Made by a program: the position numbers and the translations under genes
From: Arcobacter suis CECT 7833
GTDB taxonomy: Bacteria; Campylobacterota; Campylobacteria; Campylobacterales; Arcobacteraceae
Direction of reading: 5' to 3'
Length of the DNA stretch: 64,000 nt
Assembly: GCF_003544815.1 (NCBI RefSeq)
Contig: NZ_CP032100.1
Location: 2,108,001-2,172,000, forward strand
Shown: positions 29,954-40,907 of the stretch, in pieces
Layout of the letters: every line of letters begins with the position of its first letter
How positions within the stretch are numbered: position 1 is the stretch's first letter
The notes under the pieces: generated by a model
Databases searched by the model: none
What the model saw: the letters and a program-made list of their open reading frames with translations, nothing else
Told to the model about the DNA's origin: nothing

Positions 29954-31472
<1,519 letters not shown>

Positions 31473-31774
31473 TGAAGTTTTTGAACTTGACTTTTTCTGT
31501 ATTATTTTACTAACACAAAATTATCACTCATTGTTATAGACAAGATTTCTATGTTTTACCATTTCTCTCTTGTTATATGTATATATTTTATATTAACATT
31601 TATTCTTATTTTACATCTGTAATAAACAACAGATTATATTACAAGAATTCTATATTCGGTTTATAAAGATTACTTCACAAACGTTTATAATTATTTTTAA
31701 AGATCATCCTAGCTTCGATTACAACGTCTCTCATCATTCTCTCGTTTGATGCGTTCCAGTCAAATTGGACGGGA
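31473..31774 (-). other. rRNA operon leader
   Basis: About 300 bp between the promoter and the 16S 5' end, AT-rich, without ORFs. I looked for a boxA (TGCTCTTTA-like) element and did not find a convincing one, though nusB is encoded in the window. Confidence 0.7.
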
Positions 31775-31803
31775 ATTATAATAGATTCTTTTGGCTTTGT
31801 CAA
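31775..31803 (-). promoter_or_regulatory. Consensus sigma-70 promoter of the rRNA operon
   Basis: On the minus strand TTGACA (31798-31803) and TATAAT (31775-31780) are separated by exactly 17 bp. A GC-rich discriminator (TCCCGTC) follows the -10, as in promoters under stringent control. It lies about 300 bp before 16S. Confidence 0.9.
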
Positions 31804-31934
31804 TACCTTGCAGCTTAAATTTGGCTTAAATTTTTGGATTTGTTCTGTTTTAGATTTTTTTATTGGTTTTTATGAGATTTTTGTGTTTTTATAGGTTTAT
31901 GTTATTTAGAGTAGAAAGATTTTTTTTAGTTTTC

Positions 31935-31959
31935 AAAGATGGAATTCATATCCATCTTT
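31935..31959 (-). terminator. Terminator-like hairpin after the cytochrome gene
   Basis: 9-bp perfect stem (AAAGATGGA / TCCATCTTT) with a 7-base loop, 10 bp after the stop codon. The transcript lacks a U tract after it, so it may be a weak or Rho-assisted terminator, separating this gene from the rRNA promoter. Confidence 0.45.
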
Positions 31960-31968
31960 AAATATTTT

Positions 31969-32508
31969 TTACATTTTTGAAATTAAGTCTGCTAATGCTT
32001 CAATTTCTGCTTCTGTTTTAGTATTTACTTGTCCAGTCATTATGTTTTTCATAACTCCACCATAACTACCGTCTTTATAACCATTTAAAGAATCAATTAT
32101 TCTTTGTTTATCCCAACCAGCAATTACTTGTGATTTTCCTAATGCAGATTTTTCTGCTTTTTGACCATGACATGAACCACAAGTTGCATATAATGCTGTT
32201 GCATCAATTACAGATTCTTCTGCTAATTGTTCTTTAATTTCACCTTCTACTTTTTCTGGTGAAATAACTTTGTTTTCTTTATTTGCTTCAACTATAGTTG
32301 AAACAGTCTCTTTTGACTCTTCTATTTTTGCTTCTTCAACTTTACTATTTTCTTTAACTTCTACAGAACCTTTTTCTACATTTGATGCAATTTCATCTTT
32401 TTTAATTTCTTGTGTAGTTTCAGTAGCTTGAGTAGATTCTTTTTTCTCATCTCCGCAACCTGTTAATAATGCAACGGCTACAGCTGAACCTAATAAAAGT
32501 TTTCTCAT
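31969..32508 (-). CDS. Lipoprotein c-type cytochrome
   Basis: 179 aa. The frame is open further upstream, but the ATG at 32508 has AAAGGA before it and begins a lipoprotein signal peptide with lipobox LLTGC (Cys18). A long Glu/Lys/Thr/Val-rich linker (about 20-100) leads to a single cytochrome c domain with CGSCH at 110-114 and a Met-containing C-terminal part (VMKNIMTG). Likely a membrane-tethered periplasmic electron carrier of the c553 type. It has a 94-bp gap after clpA and may be separately transcribed. Confidence 0.92.
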   Translation of the reverse strand: MRKLLLGSAVAVALLTGCGDEKKESTQATETTQEIKKDEIASNVEKGSVEVKENSKVEEAKIEESKETVSTIVEANKENKVISPEKVEGEIKEQLAEESVIDATALYATCGSCHGQKAEKSALGKSQVIAGWDKQRIIDSLNGYKDGSYGGVMKNIMTGQVNTKTEAEIEALADLISKM

Positions 32509-32602
32509 GTTTTTGTGTTCCTTTGTTAAATAAAATAATAACTTTTTTGTTTTATAAAAAACAATTTTCGAATTGTATCTAAACAATTGTATAAAAATTG
32601 TG

Positions 32603-34822
32603 TTATAAACTTTTAAATTCAAAAATAAACTCTTTTTCGAAATCTATTTTTACGAATCCACCCTTTTTTAACTTACCAAATAAAATTTCATCTGTTAATA
32701 CATTTTTGATTTTATCTGATATTACTCTGTTAAGTGGTCTTGCTCCCATTGCTTTGTCATAACCTAAAGTTGCTAACTCTTTTTTAGCTTTAGCACTTAT
32801 TTCAATTTTGATTTTTTTATCTACTAATTGTTTTTCTAAATCTTCTATAAATTTACCTGCAACTTTTGTAACTATATCTATACTTAATGAATCAAATGTA
32901 ACTACACTATCAAGTCTATTTCTAAACTCTGGTGCAAAGAATTTATTTATTGCTTTATTTTCATTTAATTTTTCATTTTTTGCAAATCCCATAACATTTG
33001 CTTCAGTTGCACCTAAATTTGAAGTCATTATTAAAACTACATTTTGAAAATCTGCTTTATTTCCACTATTATCAGTTAATTCAGCATTATCCATAACTTG
33101 TAAAAGAATAGACATTAAATCAGGATGAGCTTTTTCTATTTCATCTAATAATAAAACTGTATGGGGATGTTTTCTAATAGCTTCTGTTAAAAGTCCACCT
33201 TGTTCAAATCCAACATAACCAGCTGGTGCACCTATTAATCTTGAAATTGTATGAGCTTCCATATATTCACTCATATCAAATCTTTCAAAATGAATTCCTA
33301 ATTGAGTTGATAACTCTTTAGCTACTTCTGTTTTTCCTACACCTGTTGGTCCTGTGAATAAAAAACTTCCAATTGGTTTTTTATCAAGCCCAAGTCCAGC
33401 TTTATTTCTTTTTATTGATTGAACTATCACACTTATTGCTTTGTCTTGACCAAATACTCTTTTTTGCATATTTTTTTCTAATGATTTTAAAAGAGTTAAA
33501 TCAGATTTTGTTGCACTTCGTTCTGGAATATGTGCCATTTTTGCAATTGTAGTTTCAACATCTTTTGAAGTTATTGTTATATTTTTTTCAGATTTTGTTT
33601 TTAACTCACTTGCTAAACTTATTTTTTTAGAAGCTCCAACCTCATCGATTACGTCAATTGCACAATCTGGTAAAAATCTATCAGTTATGTATTTTTTACT
33701 TAATTCAACAGCACTTATGATTGCACTTTTTGTATATTTAACACCATGATACTCTTCATATTTTGATTTTAATCCCTCTAAAATCGTAATTGAATCTTCA
33801 ATTGATGGTTCACTTACATCCACTTTTGCAAATCTTCTGCTCAAAGCTTTATCTTTTGAAAAATCATTTCTGAATTCACTAAATGTTGTTGCACCAATAC
33901 ATCTTAATTTTCCATTTGCCAACATTGGTTTTAAGATATTTGAAGCATCCATGGCAGAGCCACCAACACTTCCAGCTCCAACAATTGTATGAATTTCATC
34001 AATAAATAAAATCGAATTTGGTATTTTTGCCACTTCTTTTAAAAGTGATTTTAATTTTTTCTCAAAATCACCTCTATATTTTGTTCCTGCAATTAATGAA
34101 CCCATATCAAGTGAAAAAACTTTTGCTTTTAGTAAGAACTCTGGAACTCTTTCATTTGCAATTTCTAAAGCTAGACCTTCAGCAATTGCTGTTTTACCAA
34201 CTCCTGGTTCACCAACTAATATTGGATTATTCTTTTTTCTTCTACTTAAAATTTCAATTACCCTTGAAATTTCATTATCTCTTCCAATAACTGGATCTAT
34301 TTCACCCTTCTTTGCAACTGAGACTAACTCTGTAGAGTTTTTATCCAATACTTTATTATCCATGTCATTATCATTTTCTAAAGCACTATCTTCATCGCTT
34401 TCTTTATGGGCAATCTCTTCTAAAATATCAACTCTTTGAATACCTAGTTTTTTAAGTAAATAACTAGCATAAGATTTTTCGTCTTTTAAAATAGCTACAA
34501 ACATATCTTCTACATTTGCATTTGATTTTCCACTTGTTTGAACATGTGAAACCATATATTCTATTGTAGATGTTAAAGAGATAGTCTCCATTGGTTCATC
34601 TATTATATCTTTTGGTAATTTTGGTGTATTTTCATCAATATATTTTTTTGTATCGTCAAATAGTTTATTCGTATCTACACCTAGATCTATAAATAAATTT
34701 TCAATAGTTTGGTCATGGATTAACATCAAAAAAATATGTTCTAATGTTAAATACTCATGTTTACTACTTTTTGCATATCCTACAGCTTGTGTAAAAATGC
34801 TTCTTAATTCTTTGCTTATCAT
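32603..34822 (-). CDS. clpA: ATP-dependent Clp protease ATP-binding subunit ClpA
   Basis: 739 aa AAA+ unfoldase, partner of ClpP. Residues 1-145 are the double Clp-N repeat; D1 carries Walker A GEPGVGKT (about 205) and D2 Walker A GPTGVGKT (about 480) with MTSNLGA. Slightly shorter than E. coli ClpA (758), normal for the family. clpS lies immediately upstream (3-bp gap), the classical pair, with GGAAGAAG as SD. clpP is not in the window. Confidence 0.96.
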   Translation of the reverse strand: MISKELRSIFTQAVGYAKSSKHEYLTLEHIFLMLIHDQTIENLFIDLGVDTNKLFDDTKKYIDENTPKLPKDIIDEPMETISLTSTIEYMVSHVQTSGKSNANVEDMFVAILKDEKSYASYLLKKLGIQRVDILEEIAHKESDEDSALENDNDMDNKVLDKNSTELVSVAKKGEIDPVIGRDNEISRVIEILSRRKKNNPILVGEPGVGKTAIAEGLALEIANERVPEFLLKAKVFSLDMGSLIAGTKYRGDFEKKLKSLLKEVAKIPNSILFIDEIHTIVGAGSVGGSAMDASNILKPMLANGKLRCIGATTFSEFRNDFSKDKALSRRFAKVDVSEPSIEDSITILEGLKSKYEEYHGVKYTKSAIISAVELSKKYITDRFLPDCAIDVIDEVGASKKISLASELKTKSEKNITITSKDVETTIAKMAHIPERSATKSDLTLLKSLEKNMQKRVFGQDKAISVIVQSIKRNKAGLGLDKKPIGSFLFTGPTGVGKTEVAKELSTQLGIHFERFDMSEYMEAHTISRLIGAPAGYVGFEQGGLLTEAIRKHPHTVLLLDEIEKAHPDLMSILLQVMDNAELTDNSGNKADFQNVVLIMTSNLGATEANVMGFAKNEKLNENKAINKFFAPEFRNRLDSVVTFDSLSIDIVTKVAGKFIEDLEKQLVDKKIKIEISAKAKKELATLGYDKAMGARPLNRVISDKIKNVLTDEILFGKLKKGGFVKIDFEKEFIFEFKSL

Positions 34823-34825
34823 TTT

Positions 34826-35125
34826 TTATTCTTCTTCCATTATAGCTTTTAAAGGGAAACCTTTTTCTCTTGCCATACTTTTAACTTGTGCAACTTTAGT
34901 TGTTGCTATTTCATAAGTATAAGTTCCACATAACTCTTTTCCTTTATTATGAATATTCATCATAATAGTAGATGCTTCTTCAACTGATTTTCTAAAAACT
35001 CTTACTAAAACATCTATTACAAAATCCATTGTTGAAAAATCATCATTTAATAAAAAAACTTTATATTTTTTTGGCTCTTGTAAATCTAAATCATCTTCTA
35101 ATTCTATCTCTATTTCATTACTCAC
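34826..35125 (-). CDS. clpS: ClpS adaptor protein
   Basis: 99 aa. Delivers N-end-rule substrates to ClpA. Shows the [20 protein letters not shown] block with the Asn-Asp of the N-degron pocket (residues about 21-40) and the helix with His in [13 protein letters not shown]. Upstream gene of the clpS-clpA operon, divergent from bioD across 70 bp. Confidence 0.95.
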   Translation of the reverse strand: MSNEIEIELEDDLDLQEPKKYKVFLLNDDFSTMDFVIDVLVRVFRKSVEEASTIMMNIHNKGKELCGTYTYEIATTKVAQVKSMAREKGFPLKAIMEEE

Positions 35126-35195
35126 TTCAAACCTTTGTTATGATAAAATATTTTTCTAAAAAAAACAAATTTATTATAACAAAAAAGAGATTATT

Positions 35196-35837
35196 ATGAA
35201 AAATGAGATTAGCTATTATGTAAACAAATCTTTATTTATTACTGCAACTAATACAGATGTAGGGAAAACTTACGCTTGTGAAAAGTTTTTAAACTATTTT
35301 GCAAAAGCTGGATTAAAAGTTGGATATTTCAAACCTTTTGAAACAGGAGTATTCGATAAACCACTAGATGGAAGTAAAATGCTCGAACTTGCAAAAAAAC
35401 TAAACCCATCTTTTAATGTAACTATTAATGATGTAGTTCCTTATCAATTTAAACTTCCAGCTGCTCCTTATGTGGCAAAAGGAAACACTATTATTGATAT
35501 AGATTTTTTAAAAGAAAAAAAAAGATATTTAGAACAATTTTGTGATGTTCTTATAATTGAAGGTGCTGGTGGATTAATGGTTCCTATTGAAAAAAATTTA
35601 TTTGTTATAGATTTAATAAAAGAGTTTGAATGTGAAGCGATTTTAATTACGCCTTCAAAACTTGGATGTATAAATGACACCCTACTTTCTATAAATGCTT
35701 TAAAAGCAAAAAATATTGATTTTGAGTTTTATATAAATTTATATCAAGATATAAATAGCTTTGAAGAAGTATCAAAACCATTCTTGCTTGACTACTTTGA
35801 AAAACTAAATTTTTTAGAAGATTTGGGAAAATTATAA
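35196..35837 (+). CDS. bioD: Dethiobiotin synthase
   Basis: 213 aa. ATP-dependent ring closure of 7,8-diaminopelargonate to dethiobiotin in biotin synthesis. The P-loop variant TATNTDVGKT (16-25), the diaminopelargonate-binding Lys in GYFKPFETGV and the EGAGGLMVPI motif (about 124-133) identify it. No other bio gene is adjacent. Confidence 0.95.
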   Translation: MKNEISYYVNKSLFITATNTDVGKTYACEKFLNYFAKAGLKVGYFKPFETGVFDKPLDGSKMLELAKKLNPSFNVTINDVVPYQFKLPAAPYVAKGNTIIDIDFLKEKKRYLEQFCDVLIIEGAGGLMVPIEKNLFVIDLIKEFECEAILITPSKLGCINDTLLSINALKAKNIDFEFYINLYQDINSFEEVSKPFLLDYFEKLNFLEDLGKL

Positions 35838-36125
35838 AATTTCTCAATTTTTTTTTCGTTTTTTCATTTAGTAACACTTCTATTACACTAACTTTTTACT
35901 AATTTTTTAGCTTCTTTTATTATCTTTTTAGGCTTAGACAGCCATATTTATAGGCTTTTTTGTAGTTTTCTGATTTTAAACTTAAATTTATTTGCTATTT
36001 CAAAACACATTAAAACAATTCATTTTAAATGCTGTATAACTTTCCTGTTGGTTTTCAAGTATAATAATAACTATGAAAATAAGAAAACACTGTAATAAAA
36101 AACAATAAAAAGAAAGGTAGATGAA
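35838..36125. other. Intergenic region upstream of the CoA-lyase operon
   Basis: 288 bp of AT-rich DNA with several T runs, without a supported ORF. It holds the promoter region of the operon starting at 36126. I see no riboswitch-like structure. Confidence 0.6.
36060..36065 (+). promoter_or_regulatory. Putative -10 box of the CoA-lyase operon
   Basis: TATAAT 60 bp before the first ATG of the operon. No matching -35 is seen, as is usual for this group. The predicted leader would be about 53 nt. Confidence 0.35.
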
Positions 36126-37256
36126 ATGACTTCTGCAATAGATTTATCTAAATTAACAGCAAATGATGATTTAACACCAGTTCTTGGTGGATATTGGCCT
36201 GGTATTCAAATATATTACCCACCAATTAAATTTAATCCACTTGATGGAACATATGAAAGTATGGAACAAGCAAAATTAAGACTACAAAAACATGCTTATA
36301 AAACAAAAGCACATACAGTGTTATTTGACTTAGAAGATGGTTGTAGACAAAAAGCTATGTCAAGAGAGTTATTAATTCAAGAATTACCAAAATTTCCTGA
36401 AAGAAATTTTCAAATAGCGGTAAGACTTAATCCATTTAGAACTGATGAATATGAAGAAGATTTAAAAATGTTAAAACAAATTCATCAATATATTGATGTT
36501 ATCGTTTTAGCAAAAGCTGGAGAAGTTTATGGAAGTGCAGAAATTAGAGACTTATCTTCTTGGTTAATTTCAATCGGAAGTAAGTTAACAATTCAACCAA
36601 TTATTGAACATCCAAAATCTTTACAAATTGCGGACAGATTAATGGAGCATTCAACTGTTAAACACGTTGTATTTGGAATCCATGACTTTTCAAAAGCAAT
36701 GGCTTATAAAATCACTCCTCAAGGATGGATTAATGAGTTAGAAACTTTCTTTAATATGCTTACAATGGAAGCTAGAATTAAAGGTAAAGGAGTTATTGGT
36801 GGAGTTGAAGTTATGCTTACACCACATTCATTACCTGATAATTGTGTTGAGAAAAAAGATATTAGAAGATGGTTAGATTTACATGGTGATGATGCATCAA
36901 GACATGTTTATGCTCACGCAATTAGAGAAAATGCAATGGGATTAACAGGTAAACAAATAATTACTCCAAATCACATTAATATTTGTAAAGTTGCATTTAC
37001 TCCTTCTCCAAAAGAGATTGAAAAAGATGTAAGAATATTAAAAGCAGCTATTGAAGCAGATGCATTATTATCTGGGGCAATTAGATATGAAGGTGAAATG
37101 TTAGATCCACCTATGTTTGGTAAATCATTACAAAATATTTTAAGAGCTTATGCATTAAGATCTTTAGCAAAAGAGGATGAAATATTCGCATTATCTGTAT
37201 TAAACAGAATGCCAATTCATACATTTAAAGAAAACTGGCCATACGGTCAAATTTAG
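36126..37256 (+). CDS. HpcH/HpaI-CitE family CoA-ester lyase, module 1
   Basis: 376 aa TIM-barrel enzyme of the CitE/malyl-CoA lyase superfamily, which cleaves or forms 3-hydroxyacyl-CoA thioesters (malyl-CoA, methylmalyl-CoA, citramalyl-CoA, citryl-CoA). The metal and CoA-site residues are intact: FDLEDG (Glu70-Asp71), VRLNPF, PIIEHPKS and FGIHDFSKAM. A 60-residue extension before the first motif (GGYWPGIQIYYPP) and a long insert around 215-265 distinguish it from short CitE proteins. AAAGG precedes the ATG. First gene of the operon, 14 bp before the synthetase fusion. The exact substrate cannot be told. Confidence 0.87.
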   Translation: MTSAIDLSKLTANDDLTPVLGGYWPGIQIYYPPIKFNPLDGTYESMEQAKLRLQKHAYKTKAHTVLFDLEDGCRQKAMSRELLIQELPKFPERNFQIAVRLNPFRTDEYEEDLKMLKQIHQYIDVIVLAKAGEVYGSAEIRDLSSWLISIGSKLTIQPIIEHPKSLQIADRLMEHSTVKHVVFGIHDFSKAMAYKITPQGWINELETFFNMLTMEARIKGKGVIGGVEVMLTPHSLPDNCVEKKDIRRWLDLHGDDASRHVYAHAIRENAMGLTGKQIITPNHINICKVAFTPSPKEIEKDVRILKAAIEADALLSGAIRYEGEMLDPPMFGKSLQNILRAYALRSLAKEDEIFALSVLNRMPIHTFKENWPYGQI

Positions 37257-37270
37257 TAGGGAGAAATATT

Positions 37271-39790
37271 ATGAGTTCAAACGTTAAAATAGAAATACCT
37301 GAATTTTTAAACATTGGAGTTGCTTGTACTTCTTCTCATATGGGAACACCTAAAGAGAATAGTATTGCAATGATTATTGAAGATGATAAATTAGGTACAG
37401 ATGAGATAACTTATAAAGATTTAGCAACTAAATCTGATCAAGTTTGTAATTTCTTCACAAGCATTGGTCTTGAAGCTAGAGATAGAGTATTAGTTTGTTT
37501 AAAAAACTCTCTTGCTTACCCTATTTCGTTTTTTGGAACTATGAAAGCTGGAATTATTGCAGTTCCTACTTCTACACTTTTAAGTGGTAGTGAAGTTAAA
37601 TATTTAGCTGAAGATTCTCAAGCAAGAGCAATTGTATTATCAGCTTCTATGTATGAAAACTTAGTTCCATATTTAGAAAACTTAGATAATTTAAAAACTA
37701 TCGTTATTGCTGGAATTGATAGTGTTGAAAATATAAAAAAACCAAGAGATATTAATGTATATTCATTAAATGAAATTTTCAAAACAGTTGATAAAACACC
37801 AAAACATTATAATTCAAAATCTGGTGAACCAGCATATTTAGTATATACATCTGGAACAACTGGTTATCCAAAAGGTGTACTACACTCTCACAGATCACTT
37901 GTTGGAAGAAAACCAGCTACTGATTATTGGTTTAACTTTAAAGAAAATGACAGAATCATGCATTCTGGTAAATTTAACTGGACTTATGTTTTAGGTTCTG
38001 CACTTATGGATCCATTATTTAATGGTCATACAGTTATTGCTTATGAAGGAGCAAATGATGCTTCAACGTGGATTGATTTAATTAAAAAACACCAATGTAC
38101 AATTTTCATTGGAGTTCCAACAATTTATAGACAAATCATCCAAAAAACTGATTTTACTTTAGAAGATTGCCCAAGTTTGAGATATTGTATGAGTGCAGGT
38201 GAGCATTTATCAGATGAGATGTTAGGTCTTTGGAGAGAAAAATTCAAACAAGATATTTATGAAGCAATCGGAATGAGTGAATGTTCTTATTATATTTCTC
38301 ACTCTATTTACAATCCAATTAGACCAGGAAGTGCTGGATTTGTTCAACCAGGTCACATTGTAAAACTTTTAGATCCTGAAACTTTAGAAGAAGTTGAAGA
38401 TGGTGAAGAAGGTATGATTTGTATTGGTGAAGACGATCCTGGTTTATTCTTAGAGTATTGGCAATTAGAAGATGAAACAGCAAAATCAAGACATGATGGA
38501 TATTTCTTTACAGGCGATTATGCTAAAAAAGATGAAGATGGATATATTTGGTTTATTGGTAGAAAAGATGATATTATCAATACTTTTGGATTTAGAGTAT
38601 CTCCACATGAAATCGAAAGAGTTGTAAAAACTAATGATTTAGTTGCAGATTGTGTTGCTTTTGGTTTAGATATTGAAAAAGATAAAACTATTGTTGCTAT
38701 TGCTGTAATTGGTCATTCTGATTTAACAGCTGAACAAGAAGCAGAAATTTTAGCATTTTCACAAGCTAACCTTGCAAAATATAAAGCACCAAAAAGAATC
38801 TTTATAATGAAAGATTATCCAAGAACTAAAAATGGAAAAGTTTTAAGAAAACAATTAGTTAAAAACTTACATGATTTAGAAAACGCTCATGCTTGTGGAA
38901 AAGAACCAGTAGAATATAAAGCTAGAAGATCAATGTTATTTGTACCTTCATACAATAAACATAATGTTGAAAAAGCAAGAACAGTACTTGCAGATGCTGT
39001 AATTTTTGACCTTGAAGCAATTTTACAAGAACAACGAGAAGCTGGAAGAAGTGTAATTAAAGAAGTTTATAAAGAAAGCGGTTCTAAATTTGGTGAATCT
39101 GAAAGAGTTCTTAGAATCAATAATCTTGGAAGTGAAGATCTTAAAAAAGATTTAGCACTTGCACGTGAGATTGAATTAGATGCTTTATTATTCTCTAAAA
39201 TTCAATCAAAAGAAGATGTTTTAGAAGCAGTTAAATTAATAGAAGAAGTAAATCCAAATTTATCTTTAATGATTATGATTGAAACTCCATTATCTGTTTT
39301 AAATATCCATGAAATTTGTGCAGCATCTCCAAAAGTTGAAGTTGTTGTAATTGGTTCTAATAAACTTGCAAATAGACTTCATATTGATATTAAAAAAGGT
39401 TCAAAAGCGATGTTTAATTACTTATCGCAAATTGCATTAGCTTCAAAAGCTTATGGAAAAACTGTAATTGATGGACCTCACTTTGATGTTAATGATGAGT
39501 TTGCTTGTGAAGATTCAACAAAAGATGCATTTAATTTAGGATTTGATGGTAAATCATTGGTTCACCCAGTTCAAATTGAATATATCAATGATATTTTCAC
39601 TCCAAAACAAGCTGAAGTTGAAGATTATGAAAAAATGATTGCTAAATATGATGAAGCAGTAAAAGAAGGTAAAGAAGTTATTTTACATAATGATAGACTA
39701 GTTGATTCTTCAAGAATTAAATGGGCTAAAAAAATGATTACATTATATGAAACATATAAATCATTAGGTCAAAACCTATTTAATAAATAA
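37271..39790 (+). CDS. Acyl-CoA synthetase (AMP-forming) fused to a CitE-like domain
   Basis: 839 aa. Residues 1-535 form an ANL-superfamily acyl/aryl-CoA ligase of the benzoate-CoA ligase type: P-loop YTSGTTGYPKG (192-202), the A5 region YEAIGMSE, and the C-terminal catalytic Lys in RTKNGKVLRK (about 522). Residues 553-839 are a CitE/HpcH barrel (RRSMLFVPSYN, RINNLG, IETPLSV with Glu671, DGKSLVHPVQIEYIN). In this domain two acidic positions are changed: DLEAI instead of DLEDA (Ala583) and GSNKL in place of G-x-x-D-L/Y (Lys698). It may therefore be a non-metal or regulatory domain. It activates an unknown acid, possibly a C4-C5 di- or hydroxy acid by context. Confidence 0.88.
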   Translation: MSSNVKIEIPEFLNIGVACTSSHMGTPKENSIAMIIEDDKLGTDEITYKDLATKSDQVCNFFTSIGLEARDRVLVCLKNSLAYPISFFGTMKAGIIAVPTSTLLSGSEVKYLAEDSQARAIVLSASMYENLVPYLENLDNLKTIVIAGIDSVENIKKPRDINVYSLNEIFKTVDKTPKHYNSKSGEPAYLVYTSGTTGYPKGVLHSHRSLVGRKPATDYWFNFKENDRIMHSGKFNWTYVLGSALMDPLFNGHTVIAYEGANDASTWIDLIKKHQCTIFIGVPTIYRQIIQKTDFTLEDCPSLRYCMSAGEHLSDEMLGLWREKFKQDIYEAIGMSECSYYISHSIYNPIRPGSAGFVQPGHIVKLLDPETLEEVEDGEEGMICIGEDDPGLFLEYWQLEDETAKSRHDGYFFTGDYAKKDEDGYIWFIGRKDDIINTFGFRVSPHEIERVVKTNDLVADCVAFGLDIEKDKTIVAIAVIGHSDLTAEQEAEILAFSQANLAKYKAPKRIFIMKDYPRTKNGKVLRKQLVKNLHDLENAHACGKEPVEYKARRSMLFVPSYNKHNVEKARTVLADAVIFDLEAILQEQREAGRSVIKEVYKESGSKFGESERVLRINNLGSEDLKKDLALAREIELDALLFSKIQSKEDVLEAVKLIEEVNPNLSLMIMIETPLSVLNIHEICAASPKVEVVVIGSNKLANRLHIDIKKGSKAMFNYLSQIALASKAYGKTVIDGPHFDVNDEFACEDSTKDAFNLGFDGKSLVHPVQIEYINDIFTPKQAEVEDYEKMIAKYDEAVKEGKEVILHNDRLVDSSRIKWAKKMITLYETYKSLGQNLFNK

Positions 39791-39799
39791 GGAGTAAAT

Positions 39800-40873
39800 T
39801 TGTCTAAAATAAGCACTAAAATTAATATGGGTAATTTTTTTGAAGATTTTTCAATCGGTCAAAAAATCGTTCATCCACTTCCTAGAACAATAAGTGATGG
39901 TGATGTATCTTTATACATTGCTTTCACTGGTTCAAGATTTGCTCTGCACTCTTCTGATACAGTGGCAAAAGAGATGGGTTACGATAAAAAACCAATTGAT
40001 GATGTTTTAATGTTCCATTTAACATTTGGAAAATCTGTTCAAGATGTATCTTTAAATGCAATTGCAAATTTAGGATACGCTGAAATTTCTTTCCCTAATT
40101 CAGTTTATGTTGGTGATACAGTAAGTATGACATCAACAGTTATTGGACTAAAAGAGAATTCAAATGGAAAAAGTGGAGTTGTTTATGTTCACTCTATTGG
40201 GGTTAATCAAAATTGTGAAGAAGTTTTAAATTTCAAAAGATGGGTTATGGTTCACAAAAAAGACCAAACTACATTATCTGGAATTAATGAAGTTCCAACT
40301 TTTGCAAAAACTACACCAATAGCTGATGTTATAAATATTCCAACTATTAAAACAGTAGATACAGATGCTAGTGGTGGAAAATATTTCTTTGAAGATTATG
40401 TACAAGGGGAGAGATTAAATCACCCAGAGGGTATTACTATTGATAATAGTGACCATACATTAGCAACAAAGTTATATCAAAACAATGCAAAAGTACATTT
40501 TAATGACCACATGATGAAATCTACACCTATGGGTCAAAGACTTATGTACGGTGGAATCATTATTTCAATGGCTAGAGCTATTTCTTTTAATGGATTACAA
40601 AATGCCCAATGGATTTATGCAATAAATAGTGGAGCTCATGCAAACCCTACTTATGCAGGTGATACAATCTATGCTTATACTGAAATTATTGAAACAATTG
40701 AAGTTAATAGAGAAGATATTGGATTATTAAGACTTAGAACAGTTGGAATTAAAAACCAAACTGCAAAAGAGATTGAAAATCCAAAAGGTGAAGATGGTAA
40801 ATATTTACCAAATGTTGTTCTTGATTTGGATTACACTGTTGTAATTCCAAAGAAAAAAACTGAAAAAAAATAA
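39800..40873 (+). CDS. Mesaconyl-CoA hydratase-like double hot-dog (MaoC) protein
   Basis: 357 aa. Strongly resembles mesaconyl-CoA hydratase (beta-methylmalyl-CoA dehydratase, Mch) of the ethylmalonyl-CoA and 3-hydroxypropionate pathways. It has the same length and the same landmark segments: GNFFEDFSIGQ, SLNAIANLGYAE, GVVYVHSIGVNQ, KLYQNNAKVHFN with the hydratase His, NSGAHANPTYAGDTIYA and LDLDYTVVIP. This is from memory of the family, not alignment. The start is TTG at 39800 with GGAG 5 bp before it; the next in-frame ATG (39827) would cut the family N-terminus. It sits between the synthetase fusion and the third lyase. Confidence 0.87.
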   Translation: MSKISTKINMGNFFEDFSIGQKIVHPLPRTISDGDVSLYIAFTGSRFALHSSDTVAKEMGYDKKPIDDVLMFHLTFGKSVQDVSLNAIANLGYAEISFPNSVYVGDTVSMTSTVIGLKENSNGKSGVVYVHSIGVNQNCEEVLNFKRWVMVHKKDQTTLSGINEVPTFAKTTPIADVINIPTIKTVDTDASGGKYFFEDYVQGERLNHPEGITIDNSDHTLATKLYQNNAKVHFNDHMMKSTPMGQRLMYGGIIISMARAISFNGLQNAQWIYAINSGAHANPTYAGDTIYAYTEIIETIEVNREDIGLLRLRTVGIKNQTAKEIENPKGEDGKYLPNVVLDLDYTVVIPKKKTEKK

Positions 40874-40907
40874 TAGAAAAAATTTAATTTAACAAAAAGG
40901 AAAAAAC

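Noticed and set aside
32509-32622. Longer start of the cytochrome lipoprotein
   Set aside because: It would place 38 residues before the lipobox signal peptide and overlap clpA; the ATG at 32508 has a good SD.
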